Positions 34,251 through 44,544 are shown, counted from the first letter of the stretch. The stretch is DNA of 64,000 nt from Bdellovibrio sp. qaytius (GCA_004011035.1 CP025734.1:3246001-3310000), one strand, 5' to 3'. Program-made: numbers and translations. The notes: generated by a model from the sequence alone, not told the origin.

Positions 34251-35423
34251 ATGCAAAACAAATTACAGAAATGTTTATTAGTCTTAGGTCTAGTTATATT
34301 AACCGGTTGTAACAATAGCAAAACCAAAGAATCTGTATTCGCTGAAACGGCCCAATCTTACTGTGAATCTAATACATTAAAAAATCGCTACGTTGTTCAA
34401 TGGGAAGACGGCTCTATCACTGTTGAAACTACAGATACGCACATTTCTGATGATCATTTCAGAGAAACTTTCGTTAAAGATAATTTAGCTTTAATTAAAC
34501 ACGTTGATCGCGATTTCGAAATTAAATTACGCCAAGCTACATCTAGTGATGTTCATACCGAAGCCACTAATTTAAGTTGGGGCCCAGAGCGCATGGTTGC
34601 TGATCAAGTTTGGGCGCAAGGTTATAAAGGCCAAGGCATCAAAGTGGGTGTTGTTGACGGAATGGTTGACGCAACTCACGTGCAACTTGCTGGCAATGTT
34701 ATTTCTACAGAGCAATTTAACAATGAAGTTAATGATCCTAATTTAAATATTCACGGTACACATGTTGCTGGAATCATTGCTGCAGATCCTAATCTTGGAC
34801 CTGTTGGTGGCGTAGCTCCGTCTGCTAAAATTATTGCAGGTCAGTTTATCAGTAACGCTGGTGGTGGTTCGCTGGGTGACGCGATCTTAGCTATGAATTC
34901 TGTAGCTAACAAAGGGGCGAGAATTATTAACATGTCTTGGGGCGGCGCTGGTTGTGTAACGGCCTTAAAAGATGCCATTCAAGCTTTATCTAACCGCGGT
35001 ATTTTAATTGTAACAGCTGCCGGCAATGATGGCGTGAATTCTGATTATTCACCAGACTACCCTGCTGCGTTTCGTTTAGAAAATCAGATTAACGTAGCCG
35101 CAACAACTATTGATGATCGCTTTATTTCGTTTTCAAACCGTGGCGTTCACACCGTGAACGTAGGAGCCCCTGGTGTATCGATCTATTCGACGATTCCAGG
35201 TAACCGCGTTGACGACATGGATGGCACGAGTATGGCCGCACCAATGGTTTCAGGTGCTGCAGCGTTACTAATGAGTGCGTTACCGGCTGCAACTGCGCAA
35301 CAAATCAAACAGGCTATTTATACATCGGTTGATTTTTATCCTGAGTACCAAGTCAGTACGCATGGCCGTGTTAATGTGAAAAAAGCTTTAGATGCGTTAC
35401 GTGCGATGCTAACATCGCCTTAA
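34242..35423 (+). CDS. Subtilisin-like serine protease (S8) lipoprotein
   Basis: The 393-residue product has a lipoprotein signal with lipobox LTGC (Cys23), a prodomain-like region to about residue 110, and the S8 catalytic domain: Asp139 in VGVVDGMVD, His171 in HGTHVAGI, Asn262 in AAGND and Ser330 in DGTSMAAP. The Thr that usually follows the catalytic Asp is Gly here, but the triad is intact. It probably sits at the outer membrane or cell surface. ATGs at 34242 and 34251 are both possible starts. It overlaps the next gene by one base. Confidence 0.9.
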   Translation: MRTMQNKLQKCLLVLGLVILTGCNNSKTKESVFAETAQSYCESNTLKNRYVVQWEDGSITVETTDTHISDDHFRETFVKDNLALIKHVDRDFEIKLRQATSSDVHTEATNLSWGPERMVADQVWAQGYKGQGIKVGVVDGMVDATHVQLAGNVISTEQFNNEVNDPNLNIHGTHVAGIIAADPNLGPVGGVAPSAKIIAGQFISNAGGGSLGDAILAMNSVANKGARIINMSWGGAGCVTALKDAIQALSNRGILIVTAAGNDGVNSDYSPDYPAAFRLENQINVAATTIDDRFISFSNRGVHTVNVGAPGVSIYSTIPGNRVDDMDGTSMAAPMVSGAAALLMSALPAATAQQIKQAIYTSVDFYPEYQVSTHGRVNVKKALDALRAMLTSP

Positions 35424-36709
35424 TGCACTTTCGATTAAGATTAAGTACTCTCATTTTATTATTCACTGTTCAAAGTTGGGCTATAGACTTCGATTCAAAA
35501 ACTGAAGTCTTTGTTGCAGGCAACAGCTACTATGCCACTGATTCGCAATATGCCGAAAAAAATCAGACGCTCTACTTCTTATCAAGCGACAATAAAATCA
35601 AACTCAATTCTAAATTTGAATTTGCACTTTCACCTGAAGTTTACTTTCTGGATAATGCTAAATCTGAAAATAAAGATAAAGCCTTTATCGACGCTAAAGA
35701 ACTGGGTCTGAATTATTTCGGATCAAAACTAAGTTGGACACTTGGTTTTTTTCAGATGAAAAAAGAAGGGTCAGATATTTTAGATCCTTTAGATTACCAA
35801 CAACCTAAAAACTATCTTGATCCCCTTCATTCAGGAAAACTTTCGCTTCTTGGTTTGAAAGCAGAGCTTGCGGTGAATAGTTATCTAACTTTCGAAGTCG
35901 GTTTTGTTCCGGTCAATCGCATTCCTGTGATTCCGCAAGAGAGCTCTGCGTGGTATCCCCGTGAAGGTGTGCTGCCAACTGAATCTAATAGTTATTTAAT
36001 CACTTTGCCTGAAAATCCGAATTATCATATGACCAACAAAGAACGTTCAAAAGATGATTTAAAGAACAACTACATCTTTAAAACTAAAATCACCACTTCT
36101 TATACTGATATCGTTTTACAAGTCGCAGAGACCCTTTCGAGTTCTCCTGATATTTCTCCAACACTGACGGGAAACCTTATTTCGGCTTCACCTATTTTTA
36201 CGATTGAGTTAACAAACCCGATCGAACTCGATGTGCGCTGGAAAAAAGTTAAAAACTATGGCGGAGGATTTAATATTCCGCTTGAATCAATGGGTTTAAT
36301 TATTAAATTATTTTCAAATCAAGAAATCAGTGAAGATAAAAAGACTTTAATGACAACTGTGGCCTTTGAAAAAACCTTAGGTAACTTAATTGCGATTTTA
36401 GAAGCTACCACACAATCGATCAACAGCCGTGTAGACAATAGTAATCTTTCAACAATGACCAATCTGTATAACAATGCACAAGCCCTGGGGCTTCGCTATG
36501 CGCCTAACGACAAGTTTAGTGTCTTAGCTGGCGGATTATATGATTCAGCCCATGGATCTTACGTAGGAACATTTCGCCCGAAATATTTATTCACGCAAAA
36601 CGCCTATGTTGAATTACAAATTATCGCTGTGGGCGGTAAAAAAGATTCGCTTTTATCATACTTTGATAAAGCCGATTCAGCTTCGCTAAAAATCGGCACT
36701 AGTTTTTAA
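35423..36709 (+). CDS. Probable outer-membrane beta-barrel protein
   Basis: The 428-residue product has a signal peptide ending QSWA and then many short amphipathic strands with aromatic girdles (KLSWTLGFFQMKK, YLTFEVGFVPV, FSVLAGGLYD), ending in a C-terminal Phe (KIGTSF), the hallmark of Bam-assembled barrels. I do not recognise the family; long loops between strands suggest a porin or export channel. Its ATG overlaps the subtilase stop by one base, so the two are translationally coupled. It may be the outer-membrane partner of the nearby MMPL-LolA fusion (inference). Confidence 0.65.
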   Translation: MHFRLRLSTLILLFTVQSWAIDFDSKTEVFVAGNSYYATDSQYAEKNQTLYFLSSDNKIKLNSKFEFALSPEVYFLDNAKSENKDKAFIDAKELGLNYFGSKLSWTLGFFQMKKEGSDILDPLDYQQPKNYLDPLHSGKLSLLGLKAELAVNSYLTFEVGFVPVNRIPVIPQESSAWYPREGVLPTESNSYLITLPENPNYHMTNKERSKDDLKNNYIFKTKITTSYTDIVLQVAETLSSSPDISPTLTGNLISASPIFTIELTNPIELDVRWKKVKNYGGGFNIPLESMGLIIKLFSNQEISEDKKTLMTTVAFEKTLGNLIAILEATTQSINSRVDNSNLSTMTNLYNNAQALGLRYAPNDKFSVLAGGLYDSAHGSYVGTFRPKYLFTQNAYVELQIIAVGGKKDSLLSYFDKADSASLKIGTSF

Positions 36710-38217
36710 TTATTAAGACCTAATTCAAAATATAATTTATTATCTTTACCGTAGTAAATTTTTTGTAATTGCGCTGATGCGGTATCTGTTAATTTCAACA
36801 CGCTTAAGTTCGCTGTGGCCCAGTTATCATTGAAAAACTTTTTCGCTGTTGTATCAACGATACTAGTTGAAATACGTTCTGAACAATTATGGCGATTTAC
36901 GTAGCCCGCATCCCACACAGCTGTTGTCGCTAATGATGAAATGCTAGTTTGCACTTTGGCTGCGTCTGCAACATTTGAAACCGCTTGCATGTTAGTTCGT
37001 AAATAGACCATGGCTTCATTACGCTCCATCACCCAAATGCCGGCTGTCGCTTTTAAATTAATTTGGCTGACATAACTGTCGGGCTTAATCGTGATATCAA
37101 GTGATTCTAATGCTGGTCTCAAAATTAGCTCTTGGCCACTAGGTATTTTCATCAACGCCGGCCATACGAAAAATTGCTTAAATCGCGACTTTGTTAATTT
37201 GTCCAGCTCGCTGATTGTTTTTGATGAGTACGAAAGTTTAGATAATTTTGCTGCGATACCCTGTTTCATAAACTCTTGCATTTCGCTTTTATCAACAATC
37301 ATAACCCCATCAGAGTTCATGTTATAGTTTTCGACTGGTGAATACGCGACATCTGGATTATTCAATGCAAAGCCGATATCAATAAATTTTTGATTCACTT
37401 GTAATAAGCTAAATTGAGGTGCTGATAAGGCTTCAATAGTTAAGATTTGATCTTTAATGGCTTTTTCAGCCTTAGCTGAATACTTCTCCATTTGTTTTAC
37501 TAATAAAGTATTAATTTTATCTAGCAACACTGGTTTATAAAAATCAATTTTAGAAAACTGCTGCAAGATTTCATCGGCGACTAAATCTTCTAAGCCAGCA
37601 ATGTTATCGCATTTAAAATTCTGTACAGTTAACTTAGGTGTGCCCAAATTAATATCTGTCACGTTAGCAGTCATATCAACGTGATCAGCTTTGGCCGAAC
37701 CCGCAATAGCCGCTTGAATAGTAAAGGCCTCTGAATTTGTGACCACTTTAATACTTTCACAATTTGATTTAACATTTACTCTTAGAATTACACCGTTAAC
37801 TTCTTTAACTAAAACTGTATCTATCGCAAGTTTTGGAACTGTAATTTCTATCTTTGGCGCAACGAGCGCAAATTGAATATTATTATTTTGAATTGGATTA
37901 AAATTCACCGACTGCCAATCAAAATTATATTCAATATTACTGACTGCAATTGGCACTAGTGAAGAAATCGGTATTGGCTTTTCATACACGCCGACAATAG
38001 GTTTTTTCTGGACTATTAAATTTTCAAGGGTTTGCTTAAGCTTTGTTGTAGAAATGAGGAAGTGCCCTGAAAGCTTTTGTGGCTGGGTATTTGCTGCTTG
38101 AGCAGAAACATTTGTGGGAAAATGTGCGGTTAGAAAAAAAACAAAAATTATTGCTAAAGCTCTACATGTTTTTTGTTTTTGATCCGATAAAATTAAACGA
38201 TCCATGTTTTTTTGCAT
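36706..38217 (-). CDS. Large exported protein of unknown function
   Basis: The 503-residue product has a signal peptide ending NVSA near residue 40 and a mature part of long beta-strand-like segments rich in Ile, Val, Asn and Thr, with three Cys. Two halves of similar texture recall the lipid-binding TULIP/BPI fold, but I see no decisive motif. The strand pattern VNFNPIQNNNIQFALVAP followed by alternating hydrophobics is typical of such long curved sheets. GAGG lies 6 nt before the ATG. It is divergent from the MMPL-LolA fusion (43-nt gap), so the two may share control. Confidence 0.6.
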   Translation of the reverse strand: MQKNMDRLILSDQKQKTCRALAIIFVFFLTAHFPTNVSAQAANTQPQKLSGHFLISTTKLKQTLENLIVQKKPIVGVYEKPIPISSLVPIAVSNIEYNFDWQSVNFNPIQNNNIQFALVAPKIEITVPKLAIDTVLVKEVNGVILRVNVKSNCESIKVVTNSEAFTIQAAIAGSAKADHVDMTANVTDINLGTPKLTVQNFKCDNIAGLEDLVADEILQQFSKIDFYKPVLLDKINTLLVKQMEKYSAKAEKAIKDQILTIEALSAPQFSLLQVNQKFIDIGFALNNPDVAYSPVENYNMNSDGVMIVDKSEMQEFMKQGIAAKLSKLSYSSKTISELDKLTKSRFKQFFVWPALMKIPSGQELILRPALESLDITIKPDSYVSQINLKATAGIWVMERNEAMVYLRTNMQAVSNVADAAKVQTSISSLATTAVWDAGYVNRHNCSERISTSIVDTTAKKFFNDNWATANLSVLKLTDTASAQLQKIYYGKDNKLYFELGLNN

Positions 38218-38260
38218 TGAATTCCTCGTAGAATAAACTATTCGGTAGAAAGAAATATTA

Positions 38261-41200
38261 ATGAAGTACCTTGGAACAACATTTAAGAATTATTTTACCA
38301 ACAAAAGCGAAGAAAGTGTGGAATTTTTTGTCAAAATTTTTGCTCTTTGTTTAGTTACAATTTTTTGTCTAAGCTTTTACAGTTTAAAACACCTTTCATC
38401 TGAATATAACATCAAACAATTTTTTCCGAAGAAACATGCTTTACTTGAACAAGAACGCCTTGTGGTGGCCCATTTCAAGCTGCAAGAAAAATCTAGCTTG
38501 GTTCTTATCCTTGAGAATAAGAATGAAGCGCCATGGATGAGTCAAAAGATGATCAACGAGTTGCGTGAATTTGCTTCGGATGTTGAATCTCAGAATACTG
38601 TAAAAACACTTTACAGTTTGGGCAAGATCCAAGGCACGTTCGAAGTTAATCAAGACTTATATGTAGGAGATTTGTTTGCGCAGGTCCCCGTGAAATACTG
38701 GACCCAGATGATTTCTAGCCACCCGATTGCTAAACCAAATTTACTTTCTAAGAATGAAAAACAAACTTTGTTTGTAATCGAATTGGCCGAAAACTCTCCC
38801 GATAAATTGCAGGCTTTTCAAAACTACATTGATAAGTTAGTTAAAACTAAATACTCAAATATCGATGTTCAATACGCCGGAGTGCCCTTACTACAAAATG
38901 ATGTTGCTAAATTATTAAAATCTGAACTTATTCGTTCTGTACTTTTTGGCTTATTAGTTTTTGTCGGTGTCTTATTAACAATATTTGCGGGTTGGTCAGG
39001 CTTAGCGCTTTCAGTTGTGAACCTTGTCTTTGTTAATGTGATCAGTTTAGGTTTGCTGGTTTTATTTGGAATTAAGCTAGATGTGTTGTTATCGACGCTT
39101 CCGGTATTAGTGAGCTTGATGACCATTTCATTAACGGTTCATATTTTACTGCGCGTATCTAAGGTTGAAGAATATCAAAGCGATAACATTAAAATTAAGT
39201 TCTTAGGAATTATCGAAAATTTGCGCTCACACTTTGCAGAATACTTTTTAGCTACGTTAATGCCAGCTATCGGTTTTTTAATGTTAATGACTTCAGATAT
39301 CGGCATTATTTATAAATACGGGCAATCGGTTGCGACTGTGATCGTATTAAGTTGGTTTTTATCGCAGTTATTTATGATACCTGCTTTATTGTTTTTACCT
39401 AAAGTAGTTTTACGAGCATGGTCTTCTAAAAAAGCTTTTTGGAGTTTACGTTTACTCAAATACGGCCAACCAGTGATTGCCACTACATATAGTCTGTTCA
39501 TTTTTGGCTTTATCGGGTTTTTCTTTTTAAATTGGAATACACGTCTATTTGATGATCTTCCGAAAGATAGCGCTACACGAATCAACACTGAAAAAATCGA
39601 TTCAATGTTTGGTGGTACAATTCCTGTTTCTATCGTTTTATTCGGACAAGAAAAAACTTGGGTTGACCCTCAAGCGATGCAGAATCTTGATCTGTTATCT
39701 AAAGACCTAAAAAAATTAGAGTCTGTAGGATCAGTTATTTCTACCGCTGATTTATTAAAAAAATCTTCGCTGAAGGGTTCACGTTTACCGGCAACGGCGG
39801 CCGAGGCTTCTGAATCGTTATTTTTATTTTCGATGGCCGAAAAAGACCCGACGGCTTCTTATTTAAATCAGTTAAATCATTTAACTCGCTTAGAACTGCG
39901 CTTAAAAGATACCCCGTTCTATACACAGCAAAGTGATATAGAAAAATCTAAATATTTGATTCAAAAGTATTTTCCGAATATGCGCTATAACATTTCAGGT
40001 ATGGGCGTAAGTGCACATCAATTAAATTCTGAAATGTCAAAAGAGCTTATTTTTAGTTTCTGGCATGCCATTGTGGTCATTGGCTTTATTTTAGTTTTCG
40101 TCTTTCGCTCTTATAAGTGGGCTTTGATTGCATGCTTACCTAATTTTGTGCCGCCACTTGCGTTAATTATTATGTTAGCTATATCACGTACTCCAGTGAA
40201 GCCAAGCGTTGCAATTATCTTTTCAATAGCGATTGGCTTAGCATTTTCTAATACGGTGTACTTGCTAGGTAAGCTTAAAAAAGTAATTAAAGAAAAAAAT
40301 CTGATAGACTATTTACCCGTTAAGTCTATGCTAGTTTCAGAGATGATTCCTTGTTTGTTAGCTACGGTGTTAGTTGCTTCAGGTTTTATCGTTTTCACTT
40401 TTTCATACTTTGAAATGAATAAGATTTTTGGAGTTTATATGATTCTGTCAATTTTTGCTGGTGCGTTTGCAGATTTATTATTTTTACCAACATTTATTAA
40501 ACGTTATCCAAAATTTTTATTACAAAAACAAACGATGCTGCCTTCAAAAACTATTACCGCAACAGTTTGTACTTTCATTTTAGTGATCGTATTTACGCAA
40601 AAATCATTTTCAGCTCCCGCGCAGGCTGCGGTTCAGCCAAAGGCTGCTCAGCCGGCAGCAACAGTTGATGTTGATACCTTGTTAAAAAAATCAAAGTCGT
40701 TAATTGCCAGCAAAGATGACGTTGCCGATGTAACAATGAGAATTATTGAAAAAGATGGTTCAGTGAAAGAACGCTCTATGCAAATCAAACGTAAGTTTGG
40801 CGAAAAGCATATGACACTTGTTCGCATGAAGGCTCCCGCTGATCTTAAGGGCACAGCTTTATTAAATGTGATCGAAGGTGGCGAAGAAAACCAGTGGCTA
40901 TATTTACCATCAAGCAAACAAGTTCGCCGCATCATGGGTCAGCAAAATAAAAAAGCTGGAGTTTTAGGCTCTGAACTTACTCCTGAAGATTTAGATATCA
41001 CGACAGTAAAAGGCTCAAAAGCTACGCTTGTTAAAGAAATGAAAATCGGCGATCAAGATTTTGCCTTAATTGAAATCAAATCTAATTCGAACACGACAGA
41101 ATATTCTAAAGCGCTTGTTTTAGTGTCACTGAAAAGCAGCTTACCTTCTCGTCTTGAGTACTATGATAAGCAAAATAAAGCTGTTAAACGCGTCGATTTT

Positions 41201-41359
41201 GAAAATTACATTCTAGTTGGCGGAGCCTATCGCGCTCAGTCAATCAAGGTGCGCAATTTAGTTAATAAAAGAGGCACAGATTTGATTCTTTCAAACATCA
41301 AATCTAACTCAGGTCTGTCTGAAGATGAGTTTTCACAGCGCGCATTATCACGAGAGTAA
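38261..41359 (+). CDS. Fusion: MMPL/RND-type transporter + outer-membrane lipoprotein-sorting (LolA-like) domain
   Basis: The 1032-residue protein begins with a typical MMPL/RND exporter: membrane helix near 26-45, a periplasmic loop, five helices from about 222 to 385, a second half with a helix near 405-425, another loop and a last set from about 595 to 750. At residue 759 a Met starts a stretch that looks like a signal peptide (hydrophobic core TATVCTFILVIVF, ending KSFSA). After a Pro/Ala/Gln spacer, residues about 795-1032 match the outer-membrane lipoprotein-sorting family: VTMRIIEKDG, FLVRMKAPADLKGTALL-like, NQWLYLPSSKQVRRI and LTPEDLDITTVKG. Elsewhere the two parts are usually separate neighbouring genes. 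The frame is continuous. The sorting domain would be tethered in the periplasm and receive the exported lipid or lipoprotein. Confidence 0.85.
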   Translation: MKYLGTTFKNYFTNKSEESVEFFVKIFALCLVTIFCLSFYSLKHLSSEYNIKQFFPKKHALLEQERLVVAHFKLQEKSSLVLILENKNEAPWMSQKMINELREFASDVESQNTVKTLYSLGKIQGTFEVNQDLYVGDLFAQVPVKYWTQMISSHPIAKPNLLSKNEKQTLFVIELAENSPDKLQAFQNYIDKLVKTKYSNIDVQYAGVPLLQNDVAKLLKSELIRSVLFGLLVFVGVLLTIFAGWSGLALSVVNLVFVNVISLGLLVLFGIKLDVLLSTLPVLVSLMTISLTVHILLRVSKVEEYQSDNIKIKFLGIIENLRSHFAEYFLATLMPAIGFLMLMTSDIGIIYKYGQSVATVIVLSWFLSQLFMIPALLFLPKVVLRAWSSKKAFWSLRLLKYGQPVIATTYSLFIFGFIGFFFLNWNTRLFDDLPKDSATRINTEKIDSMFGGTIPVSIVLFGQEKTWVDPQAMQNLDLLSKDLKKLESVGSVISTADLLKKSSLKGSRLPATAAEASESLFLFSMAEKDPTASYLNQLNHLTRLELRLKDTPFYTQQSDIEKSKYLIQKYFPNMRYNISGMGVSAHQLNSEMSKELIFSFWHAIVVIGFILVFVFRSYKWALIACLPNFVPPLALIIMLAISRTPVKPSVAIIFSIAIGLAFSNTVYLLGKLKKVIKEKNLIDYLPVKSMLVSEMIPCLLATVLVASGFIVFTFSYFEMNKIFGVYMILSIFAGAFADLLFLPTFIKRYPKFLLQKQTMLPSKTITATVCTFILVIVFTQKSFSAPAQAAVQPKAAQPAATVDVDTLLKKSKSLIASKDDVADVTMRIIEKDGSVKERSMQIKRKFGEKHMTLVRMKAPADLKGTALLNVIEGGEENQWLYLPSSKQVRRIMGQQNKKAGVLGSELTPEDLDITTVKGSKATLVKEMKIGDQDFALIEIKSNSNTTEYSKALVLVSLKSSLPSRLEYYDKQNKAVKRVDFENYILVGGAYRAQSIKVRNLVNKRGTDLILSNIKSNSGLSEDEFSQRALSRE

Positions 41360-41431
41360 AAGCACTAAAAAGTTTGTTTCTTGCAAAATACTTATGGTAA
41401 ATTCTCACTCTTAGAGAGAGGTCATTTACCT

Positions 41432-42991
41432 ATGTCAGAAAATATAATGCAGCTTAAGATTCAAGATCTTGAAAAAAGAAACGACAAAGCCTTTGCTGGC
41501 GGTGGCGCAGATAAAATTGCAAAACACAAACAAGGTGGAAGATTAACAGCGCGTGAACGTGTTGAAATTTTACTTGATCCAGGTAGCTTTGTTGAAACAG
41601 ATCGCTTTATGACCCATCGTTGTACTAACTTCGGTATGGAAAAAAACAAAGTTCCAGGTGATGGCATCATCACTGGTTACGGCCGCATCAACGGAAAATT
41701 AATTTATCTTTCATCGCAAGATTTCACTGTAAGCGGTGGAACTATGTCTCGCACACAAGCAAACAAAATTTGTAAAGTGATGGACTTAGCTCTTAAAAAC
41801 GGAGCTCCGTTTATTTCAATCAACGATTCAGGTGGAGCACGTATTCAAGAAGGTATCGAATCACTTGGTGGTTACGCTGATATCTTTACTCGAAACGTTT
41901 TATCTTCGGGTGTGATTCCGCAAATTACAGCAATCATGGGGCCGTGCGCTGGTGGTGCTGTTTATTCTCCGGCAATTACTGATTTCGTTTTCATGGTTGA
42001 AAAAACGTCTTACATGTTTGTGACTGGTCCTGATGTTATTAAAACTGTAACTCACGAAGATGTGACTAAAGAAGATTTAGGTGGAGCGGCGACGCATTCA
42101 CAAAAATCAGGTGTATGTCATTTCACAGCAAATGATGATAAACACTGTTTATTATTAATTCGTGAATTAATGAACTTCATCCCGTCTAACAATTTAGATG
42201 ATTCTCCGACTTTAGGAACTAAAGATACTCCAGATCGTATCAATGAAGCTTTGAATACTTTAATTCCTGATAATCCAAAAAAACCTTACGACATGCTTTC
42301 AGTGATTTCTGAAGTTGTGGATGAAGGTTACTTCTTAGAAGTTCACAAAAATTTCGCGCAAAATATTATCGTAGGTTACGCCCGTATGAACGGTCGTCCT
42401 GTCGGTATCGTAGCCAACCAACCGCAAATTTTAGCGGGTTGTTTAAATATCGATGCTTCTAGAAAAGCGGCGCGCTTTATTCGTTTTTGTGATGCTTTTA
42501 ATATTCCATTAGTTTCATTCGTTGACGTACCAGGTTTCTTGCCGGGCCGCGATCAAGAGTGGAATGGTATTATCACTCATGGTGCAAAACTTCTTTATGC
42601 TTATGCTGAAGCGACTGTTCCGAAAGTTACAGTTATTACACGTAAAGCTTACGGCGGTGCTTACATCGTTATGGGTTCGAAATTATTACGTTCAGATGTG
42701 AACTTAGCTTACCCGTCTGCAGAAATCGCGGTTATGGGAGCTGAAGGTGCAGTAAATATTATTCACCGTGAGAAAATCGCGAAAGCGGCTGACCCTGCGG
42801 CTGAAAAAGCAAAATTAACTGCTGAATATGAAACAATGTTTTCTAATCCGTATGTTTCTGCAGATCTTGGCTACACTGATGAAGTGATCGAACCTGCATT
42901 AACTCGTAAACGTGTAATTGATTCTTTGGAAATGCTTCGCAATAAACGCGAAATGAATCCACCGAAAAAACACGGTAACATTCCCCTTTAG
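41432..42991 (+). CDS. pccB: Acyl-CoA (propionyl-CoA) carboxylase, carboxyltransferase subunit
   Basis: The 519-residue subunit has both halves of the carboxyltransferase fold: the N-terminal [12 protein letters not shown] and [11 protein letters not shown], and the C-terminal [24 protein letters not shown] and [12 protein letters not shown]. It transfers CO2 from carboxybiotin to propionyl-CoA or a related acyl-CoA. GAGAGAGG lies 10 nt before the ATG at 41432; a TTG start 17 codons upstream was rejected. It is the first of three linked carboxylase genes. Confidence 0.92.
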   Translation: MSENIMQLKIQDLEKRNDKAFAGGGADKIAKHKQGGRLTARERVEILLDPGSFVETDRFMTHRCTNFGMEKNKVPGDGIITGYGRINGKLIYLSSQDFTVSGGTMSRTQANKICKVMDLALKNGAPFISINDSGGARIQEGIESLGGYADIFTRNVLSSGVIPQITAIMGPCAGGAVYSPAITDFVFMVEKTSYMFVTGPDVIKTVTHEDVTKEDLGGAATHSQKSGVCHFTANDDKHCLLLIRELMNFIPSNNLDDSPTLGTKDTPDRINEALNTLIPDNPKKPYDMLSVISEVVDEGYFLEVHKNFAQNIIVGYARMNGRPVGIVANQPQILAGCLNIDASRKAARFIRFCDAFNIPLVSFVDVPGFLPGRDQEWNGIITHGAKLLYAYAEATVPKVTVITRKAYGGAYIVMGSKLLRSDVNLAYPSAEIAVMGAEGAVNIIHREKIAKAADPAAEKAKLTAEYETMFSNPYVSADLGYTDEVIEPALTRKRVIDSLEMLRNKREMNPPKKHGNIPL

Positions 42992-43002
42992 GAGCTTGAA
43001 AA

Positions 43003-44535
43003 ATGCATAGTCATGAAATTTCAACCCCACAGAATGCTCCCTTTAAAAAGATTTTAATCGCTAATCGCGGTGAAATCGCAATTCGTGTAACTCGCGCTTG
43101 TCGTGAGTTAGGAATTGCAACAGTGGCTGTATTTAGTGATGCTGACCGCGAAAGTTTACACGTGTTCTTAGCCGACGAAGCTTACCATATCGGACCAAGC
43201 CCATCGAAAGAGAGCTACTTAAATTACAGAAAAATTATCGAAGTGGCTAAAAAAGCTGGCGTCGATGCGATTCACCCTGGTTACGGTTTCTTATCTGAAA
43301 ATCCAGTTTTCGTAAGAGCTTGTAAAGAAGCAGGAATTGTATTCATCGGGCCAACACCTGAAAACATGGAATCAATGGGAGATAAGTTATCTGCCAAAGC
43401 TTTAATGAAAAAAGCTGGTGTGCCATTAGTACCAGGATCTGATGGCGGCGTAGAAACTGTTGAAGAAGCTTTAGCTATTTCTAAAAAAATCGGTTTACCA
43501 ATTATCATCAAAGCAACTGCTGGTGGTGGTGGTAAAGGGATGCGCGTAGTTCGTACTGAAGAAGAAATTGAAAGTGCGTTTCGCGCTTGCCGTTCTGAGG
43601 GGCAAAACTATTTCGCAAATCCTACAGTTTATATCGAAAGATTTATTAACGATCCTAAGCATATCGAAATTCAAGTTTTCGGTGATACTCACGGCAACGT
43701 AGTTCACTTATTCGAACGCGAATGTTCTGTACAACGTCGTCATCAAAAAATTATTGAAGAGTCTCCATCGGTAAGTGTTCCGATGGAAGTAAAGCTTAAA
43801 ATGGGTGATTGCGCAGTTCGTGCGGCTAAATCAATTGGTTATGTCGGCGCTGGGACAATCGAATTTATTTTCGACAACCAAACAAAAGAATTTTTCTTCA
43901 TGGAGATGAACACGCGTCTTCAAGTAGAACATCCAATCACTGAATTAGTTATTGGTGTTGATTTAGTTAAAGAACAAATTTTTGTGGCTAAGGGTCACAC
44001 ATTGAGTTTCAAACAAGAAGATATCAAACAAAAAGGTCATGCGATTGAAGCGCGTATCTGTGCTGAAGATCCAACGACTTACAAACCATCACCAGGTTTA
44101 ATTCGTGCTTGTCGTCATCCACAAGGACCGTTCTTACGTATCGACTCTTATGCTTACCCTGGTTATGAAGTGCCTATCTATTACGATCCAATGATTGCTA
44201 AAGTAATCACATGGGGTGACACACGTGAAGAAGCTATCGATCGTATGCAAAGAGCATTAGCTGAATTTGTATTAACTGGAATTAAAACAAATATTGTTTT
44301 ACATCGCACGATCTTAGGACATCCAAAGTTCTTAGATGGTTCATACACAACTCAGTTTATTGAAAAAAACTTTGAAGTGTTAGAGCCGCAAATGTTTCGC
44401 GAAGTGAATGACAAGGTGTTCTTAATTGCGGCCGCTATTACGGCCTATGAAGACCGTAAATCAAAAGATGTGCGCAGATACAGTGTGCGCTCTAACTGGC
44501 GCAGTCTTAGCCGTAAGATTCAATTAAGAACGTAG
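43003..44535 (+). CDS. accC: Biotin carboxylase subunit
   Basis: The 510-residue subunit carboxylates biotin with ATP and bicarbonate. It has KILIANRGEIAIRVTRA, the ATP-grasp loop KATAGGGGKGMRVV, and EMNTRLQVEHPITELV. It exceeds the usual 450 residues by a basic C-terminal segment (ending SLSRKIQLRT) but lacks the fused biotin domain of PccA-type subunits, which is provided by the next gene. GGAG precedes the ATG, 11 nt after pccB. Confidence 0.92.
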   Translation: MHSHEISTPQNAPFKKILIANRGEIAIRVTRACRELGIATVAVFSDADRESLHVFLADEAYHIGPSPSKESYLNYRKIIEVAKKAGVDAIHPGYGFLSENPVFVRACKEAGIVFIGPTPENMESMGDKLSAKALMKKAGVPLVPGSDGGVETVEEALAISKKIGLPIIIKATAGGGGKGMRVVRTEEEIESAFRACRSEGQNYFANPTVYIERFINDPKHIEIQVFGDTHGNVVHLFERECSVQRRHQKIIEESPSVSVPMEVKLKMGDCAVRAAKSIGYVGAGTIEFIFDNQTKEFFFMEMNTRLQVEHPITELVIGVDLVKEQIFVAKGHTLSFKQEDIKQKGHAIEARICAEDPTTYKPSPGLIRACRHPQGPFLRIDSYAYPGYEVPIYYDPMIAKVITWGDTREEAIDRMQRALAEFVLTGIKTNIVLHRTILGHPKFLDGSYTTQFIEKNFEVLEPQMFREVNDKVFLIAAAITAYEDRKSKDVRRYSVRSNWRSLSRKIQLRT

Positions 44536-44544
44536 GGATGAAGT

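Noticed and set aside
38261-41359. MMPL and LolA-like parts as two genes wrongly joined
   Set aside because: The frame is continuous across the junction and no ribosome-binding site precedes the internal ATG at 40535, so one chain is the simpler reading, though internal initiation or signal-peptidase cleavage is not excluded.
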